Part shown: positions 59,195 to 64,000 of the stretch, piece after piece
Layout: each line of letters opens with the position of its first letter
Numbering within the stretch: the first letter of the stretch is position 1
Origin: Corythucha ciliata
Lineage: Eukaryota; Arthropoda; Insecta; Hemiptera; Tingidae
Reading direction: 5' to 3'
Assembly: GCA_038030265.1 (NCBI GenBank)
Contig: CM075941.1
Span: 13,826,001-13,890,000, forward strand
Length of the DNA stretch: 64,000 bases
Made by a program: the position numbers and the translations under genes
The notes under the pieces: model-generated
Database searches by the model: none
Seen by the model: the letters and a program-made list of their open reading frames with translations, nothing else
What the model was told of the DNA's origin: nothing

Positions 59195-60720
59195 CGTTAG
59201 TTCATGGCTACAAGGGGGAAAACCGCTGATTCACGGATAAAATTGATCAAGGCCGCTCAATCACAGCTGAAATTTAGTTAAAGCGCTGTAATCTCGGCTA
59301 AAACTGAGCACATAAAGCTCTAATGATACGGTTGAATTGGATAAAATCCGCAGGATAATTCAGAAATCGTCAGTCCACGGAACAAAATTGAGAAAAATTG
59401 CGATCATTGCGGCAGGCAATATTGAATAAACGCCAAATTCGCGGCTTCAGAGAAAAAAGTCTTTGCTAAAATTGATGAAAAGTGCTAATTCGTGAACAAA
59501 ATTTAGAAGATCGGCTCATTCGCAACTGAAATTCAGAAATAGCGCTGAGTTTGGCTAAAATTGAGCAAAAAAACTCTAATTGATAAAATTGCTAAAATTG
59601 ATAAAATTCCATGTAAAGTACAGAAATCGCCAATCCACAGAATAAATTGGGAAAAAGTGCTAATTTTGCAGATAAAATTGACAATACGCGCTAATCCACG
59701 GTTTCAGAAGGCGACTTTGTGACAAACGTGGAGAAAAAGCATTACCTTCATTGCTGCGATGGGAAAAATCACTAATTCGCGGCTAAAGTTGATCAAAGCC
59801 GCTCAATCACAGCTGAAATTGAGTAAAAGCGATGAATTTAAAAGCGATAAACTGTTGGAATATTGCAACAATGGGTTCGATGCAACAAACAATTTAAAAT
59901 TTCCCCTATTGTAATGATTATTAGTAAATTTTGAAGACAAATAAAAATACCAATTCGTTTTTCGCTCAAGTGAAAAAAGACGGGTGTGTTCATTTTAAAA
60001 TCTAACTGGTTATGGGCCCAGCACGTTTTCACTGCGCTTTCACTACTGGTTAAGACGGGCGTGTTCATTTTACAATCTAACTAAAACTCGCATATAAAAT
60101 TCGGAAGTCGTCAATCCGCGCGGAAAAAATTGAGAAAAATGCGATCATTCGCAGGCAAAATTAAGTACTAAACGCCAGTCTGCGGTTTAAAGAAGAGAAT
60201 TCTTTGCTAAAATTGAGAAACATTTCTAATTCGCGGTTAAAATTAAAATTGAGAAAATTTGCTCATTCTAAGGTTGAATGGAGAGAAAGCGTTAATTAAT
60301 GGCTACAAGGAAGAAAATCACTAACTCACGGCTAAAATTGAAAAACCCCGATCATTTAGCAGCTGAAATTGAGAAGTAGCGCTGAATTTGCGGCTGTAAG
60401 ACCACATAAAGCTCTAATTTGTGAGAGTTCCCAAATTCAGCAAATGATTAAAAATGTCCATCGTGATTGAGCCTTCCCTCACATCACGTGTGATGAGTTT
60501 AGGAACACGCCCTTTTGCGGTTAAAATTGATAAAATTAGCGGGTAAAATTCAGAAATCACCAATCCGCCGATAAAATTGTGAAAAATCCGAGCATTCGCT
60601 GGAAAAAATTGAGTAAATGACAAATCGCAGTTTCTCTGATTGCCGGCTAAAATTTAGAAAATTCGTGGGTAAAATTCATAAATCACTAATCCGCGAAAAA
60701 AATTGAGAAAAATGCGATCA
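58490..60720. repeat. Family A ~30-bp tandem repeat, reverse orientation
   Basis: GCTAATTCGCGGCTAAAATT, GAGAAAAA and AAATTCAGAAATCGCCAATC monomers; a variant with the last word recurs at longer spacing. A pure A51 tract lies at 59,143-59,193. Confidence 0.8.
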
Positions 60721-63340
60721 TGGTGGTTAACGTATTTCCGATTTGACGAGCCCTCAGCAAAGGTAGTCTCCCTGTGATTCTCGGTGTTTTTGACCGCTTT
60801 GTCATGTTTTCCGATGTAGGGGGAGGGGGGCGTACGACAGGTTTGTTAGCCTATACACGCCTTTCAGGTGGTTTAGGTGGAGAATTGATGAGTTGGCGGC
60901 ATGTTGAAGGCATTCGGCGATGGGCTGGCTAACGTGGAGAGGACGGTGGGTCAGCCACCACATCACGTTAGCTCACCAAGTTTGCTGTAGAGACCTGACC
61001 CACGACCGGACGGCCTTATGGTCACGAGCCAGATACCCCTGCAACACCTGAGGGTCCTAAAATGGAAAACTCAGCCAAATTCAGCTTGCAGTGGTCGCAG
61101 GGGCTGGGGGAGCTAGATAACAGCTCGCTGCAATTGACTCGTACACCCCCTCCCCCTACCCATAACCCACGACTGACGACCTAACCTATTCCACTAAGCG
61201 TATCCATTTCACACAAGTAGCGGTACTTGATCGTTTCGATTTTAAATGTTTTCATCGATGTATTTATTATTATTTTCTTTGCGGTTCTTCAAGCCTTTTA
61301 TAATTCCAAAAATGTTATTTCTGTTTTATGCCTTTCCATGCTCCGAAGAAAAACAATTATCGACACCGCCTACCCGGTAGAACCGGGACTCTCTATTTGA
61401 AAAAAAAAAGACAAAGCATCGAGGAAATAGACGATGGTGTGGATGGATGGGGCCCGGGGATGAGTGAAATAAAACCTTTTTGGTTACCTTTTCGAGTCTT
61501 CCTCCCCCCTTTCCACCTTCCACTCATTCACTCTCTTTCTCCCTCTCACTCTTTTTTTTTTTTTTTTTCAATTAAAGAGCTGTCTAGTTAAGGAGTTTGG
61601 TGCTTAGCGGGGCGGGACTTCAATGTTTAATGATGCAAGGAAGGTTTCGTGGACTACTGGTCGCCAGGGTCACAGATCTCCTCACCCATGTCAGTCGACA
61701 ACCTACGCTAAGAATTAATGCTCCGAGGACAGTCCCGAAAAAAGTTTTTTTTTCTACTCCAATTTTTACCCCCCCCCCCATCATCACACACATTCTCTAT
61801 CTCTCTCACTCTCTCTCTAGCAAACATGCTGTCTCTCTCTTAACGTTTTCCCTTAATTGGGATTGTCGTTTTATTTTAGTCTTGTAATATGTGGGATGCA
61901 CCGCGGATACACTTTTTTTTTTTCATTTTCTTTTCGAGTGCAATGTTCCTTCGATTTTTTTTTTTACGCGTTTGATCTCCTTTTTTGATAAATTTTGGAA
62001 CGGTGTGGTCGCACTAATTGAAGAAGGCGGTTTGAATGTCTCAAATACTTTGACTAAATTGTGTCGCCCGTACTCGCTCTCCCCCCCCCCTCCACTTCTG
62101 GCACACCGTCGTCTCATCTTACAAAACTGTAACGCTTGAGGTAACCCCGTGGCAGCAGGAGGACAAACCGTTCTGAATTGGTGGGTGGGGGAAGGGGTCT
62201 GCCATCGGTTGAACTCCCCAAGAAAGAAACGCTATATGATTCAATCCCGGGAAAATCGCCCAAATCAATCGAGGGAAGGAGAGAAGTGAAGGAGGAGAGT
62301 GAGTCATCACAATGACACCCACGCCTTGCAGTAATTTTGTGTGTTTTATTTGTTTAAACCAATTTCGAAAGGTTGAAGGCTGGGTGGGTGGGTTTGGGGA
62401 GAGGATGGAGAGAACTAAAAATCTTCCGCTTTTTCCAGTTTCAATTTTAAGGGGGTAATTATAGAATGCTTCTGGAACTCTTCCAAAACCCTCGATAGAT
62501 GCAAGATCACCTCCCTTCAAAGATTACTTTTTTTCCCTTCTCTTTTTCCTTTTTCTTCTGTTTGCCGTAGGGTAGTTCCTCCATCAGAAGTGGACTGATA
62601 CTTTTTTGTCAGACGGTGTGGCGCGGAGGGGGGGGGGTTGAAAGTCGAGCAGGTTTTTCATTTTACTTTATAAAGGATTGTATGCGAGACAATTTGAAGG
62701 AAAAAAAACCTCCCAGCGAGTGTCTTAAATCATCACACCCCCGCACTTTCAAGTTGAATTTGAAAGCGTAGGTCGATCGCCAAAAACGTTAAATGAAAAA
62801 TCATTGAAATCCGCGATGGGGGTGGTGGTGAAGAAGAGGCTGTTTTCGCGTCTCCGTCGATATAATTGTTTGATCATCGATTTGCGCTCCGCCCTCCCTG
62901 CTCACCCTCTCACCACCACAATTCGTTGCTGAGGCAATTTTTAATGAAATCTCTGTTGTAAAACCTTGGTTTACATACAAAGTCAGACTCAACAGTGACT
63001 GGACGACGTAATTATTCTGACAAATCATCAGTCTATCGAAGGACGTAAGCAATAAATAATTTTGTTGAGGAGGCTGAAACAAGCAGATTTTCCCTTTTCC
63101 GGTGACACCGACAACCACAGAAACGTAGATCTGTGATCTGTGTTACCTTGTCCGTAAGCTCTCCCCCCCCCCCGTCCAAAATGAATCTGATGAGTTTCGG
63201 TGGGAGTGTAATAACTCGTAATTTCGCACCTGTACTCGGCTTCCAGGTTCTTGGTATACATAAATAAGACGCACTAAGGCCTTCTGAAGCTCTAAGACTT
63301 CAAGTTGAAGCCACTCGCCCCCCCCCGCCCTCCCCAAGAT
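60721..63340. other. Spacer without a supported gene
   Basis: A short inverted motif (GCTAACGTGG...CCACATCACGTTAGC, 60,930-60,975) is followed by unique sequence, TC/CT-rich microsatellites (61,520-61,560; 61,795-61,840) and C/G runs. A possible Ig-like fragment on the minus strand near 63,180-63,260 is described in the findings. Confidence 0.4.
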
Positions 63341-64000
63341 ATACTGACCATTCGCATCCTAGAAATGGCTTGACGAAGTATTTGCGTCCAAAAAATGGTT
63401 AAACTGACGATTGAAGCTCTATAAATGATTAAACAGAGCGTTCACACCCTAAAATCGTCTAAACTCACAATTCGTGCCCTTAAAAAAAGGCACGCTGAAC
63501 AATCGCACTCTGAAATCGGCAAATCTGACTCAATTCGTCTTAAAAATAGCTAAACTGACGATTTGCGACTTGAAAATGCCTAAGCTGACGATTCGATCAC
63601 TGGAAATGGAAAAACCGACCATTCGCGCTTCAAAAACATGGAAGAAAAATTGCAAAACAGACCAATCGATCCTTGAAAATGGCAAAACTGACAATTCGTG
63701 TCCTAAAAACTGGCAATTCCTGGCTCAATTCGTCTAAAAAATGGCACTCTACTGAGGTTTCGTTTTTCTGAAAACGACAAAACCGATCATTCGCGCTTCG
63801 AAGACATCCAAAATGATTATTCGCCTTGAAAATGGCCAACCTGTCGATTTTGGTGCCCTAAAAACGACAGACTTGCTATTTCCCCCCTAAAATTGGCAAA
63901 TCTGGCACAATTCACCCTATAAACAGTTAAACCGACAGTTTGCGCCTTGAAAATTCTTAAATCGGTTTGTTCCCTGGCAAATGACAAAACCGAGACCATT
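63340..64000. repeat. Family B ~30-bp tandem repeat, reverse orientation
   Basis: CTAAACTGACGATTCGCGCC followed by TTGAAAATGG repeats at about 30 bp, the reverse complement of the family B monomer. It runs off the window end. Confidence 0.8.

Noticed and set aside
62119..62520. 133-codon minus frame
   Set aside because: No domain, no splice support, no start context; composition follows local G/C runs.
1..64000. CRISPR array from the many ~30-bp repeats
   Set aside because: Monomers are contiguous and degenerate without unique spacers, and the DNA is eukaryotic.

Overview
This is eukaryotic, very probably arthropod, nuclear DNA. Coding sequence is broken by short GT-AG introns, one clear gene is a metazoan heparan-sulfate enzyme, another exon looks like an arthropod vein/neuregulin-type ligand, and two small genes have an arthropod-style TATA box plus TCAGTC initiator. 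I cannot name the species. Genes are sparse and most of the window is repeat.

Layout. 1-8,058: the 3' part of a heparan sulfate N-deacetylase/N-sulfotransferase gene (NDST, fly sulfateless) on +, twelve exons to the stop; its 2.7-kb intron holds a short-period repeat array and two MITE-like elements. 9.3-11.3 kb and 27.1-29.2 kb: two direct copies of a ~2-kb duplication, each with an intact two-exon minus-strand gene for a 90-residue secreted Ser/Gly/Pro-rich repeat protein, with TATA box, initiator and AATAAA. 11.95-13.9 kb: a broken Jockey-type non-LTR retrotransposon, then a ~165-bp satellite with higher-order structure. 17.8-19.3 kb: tRNA-related elements, two of them an inverted pair. 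32.6-34.2 kb: a short two-exon + gene end with an IQ-like motif and a candidate minus-strand terminal exon. 43.5-44.9 kb: a ~225-bp-arm palindrome next to an ~850-bp terminal-inverted-repeat element. 46.4-47.0 kb: a signal-peptide-bearing first coding exon resembling the N-terminal domain of vein-like EGFR ligands; its later exons are not seen and probably lie beyond the window.

Most of the rest is degenerate tandem repeats with units near 20, 30 or 40 bp (at least six families), mixed with single-copy spacer rich in homopolymer G/C and A/T runs. Several orphan exon-like segments in the spacers are listed with low confidence.

A speculative functional link: NDST modifies heparan sulfate, and the duplicated secreted protein is full of Ser-Gly pairs next to acidic residues, the kind of site where glycosaminoglycan chains start. 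Nothing in the DNA proves a connection.
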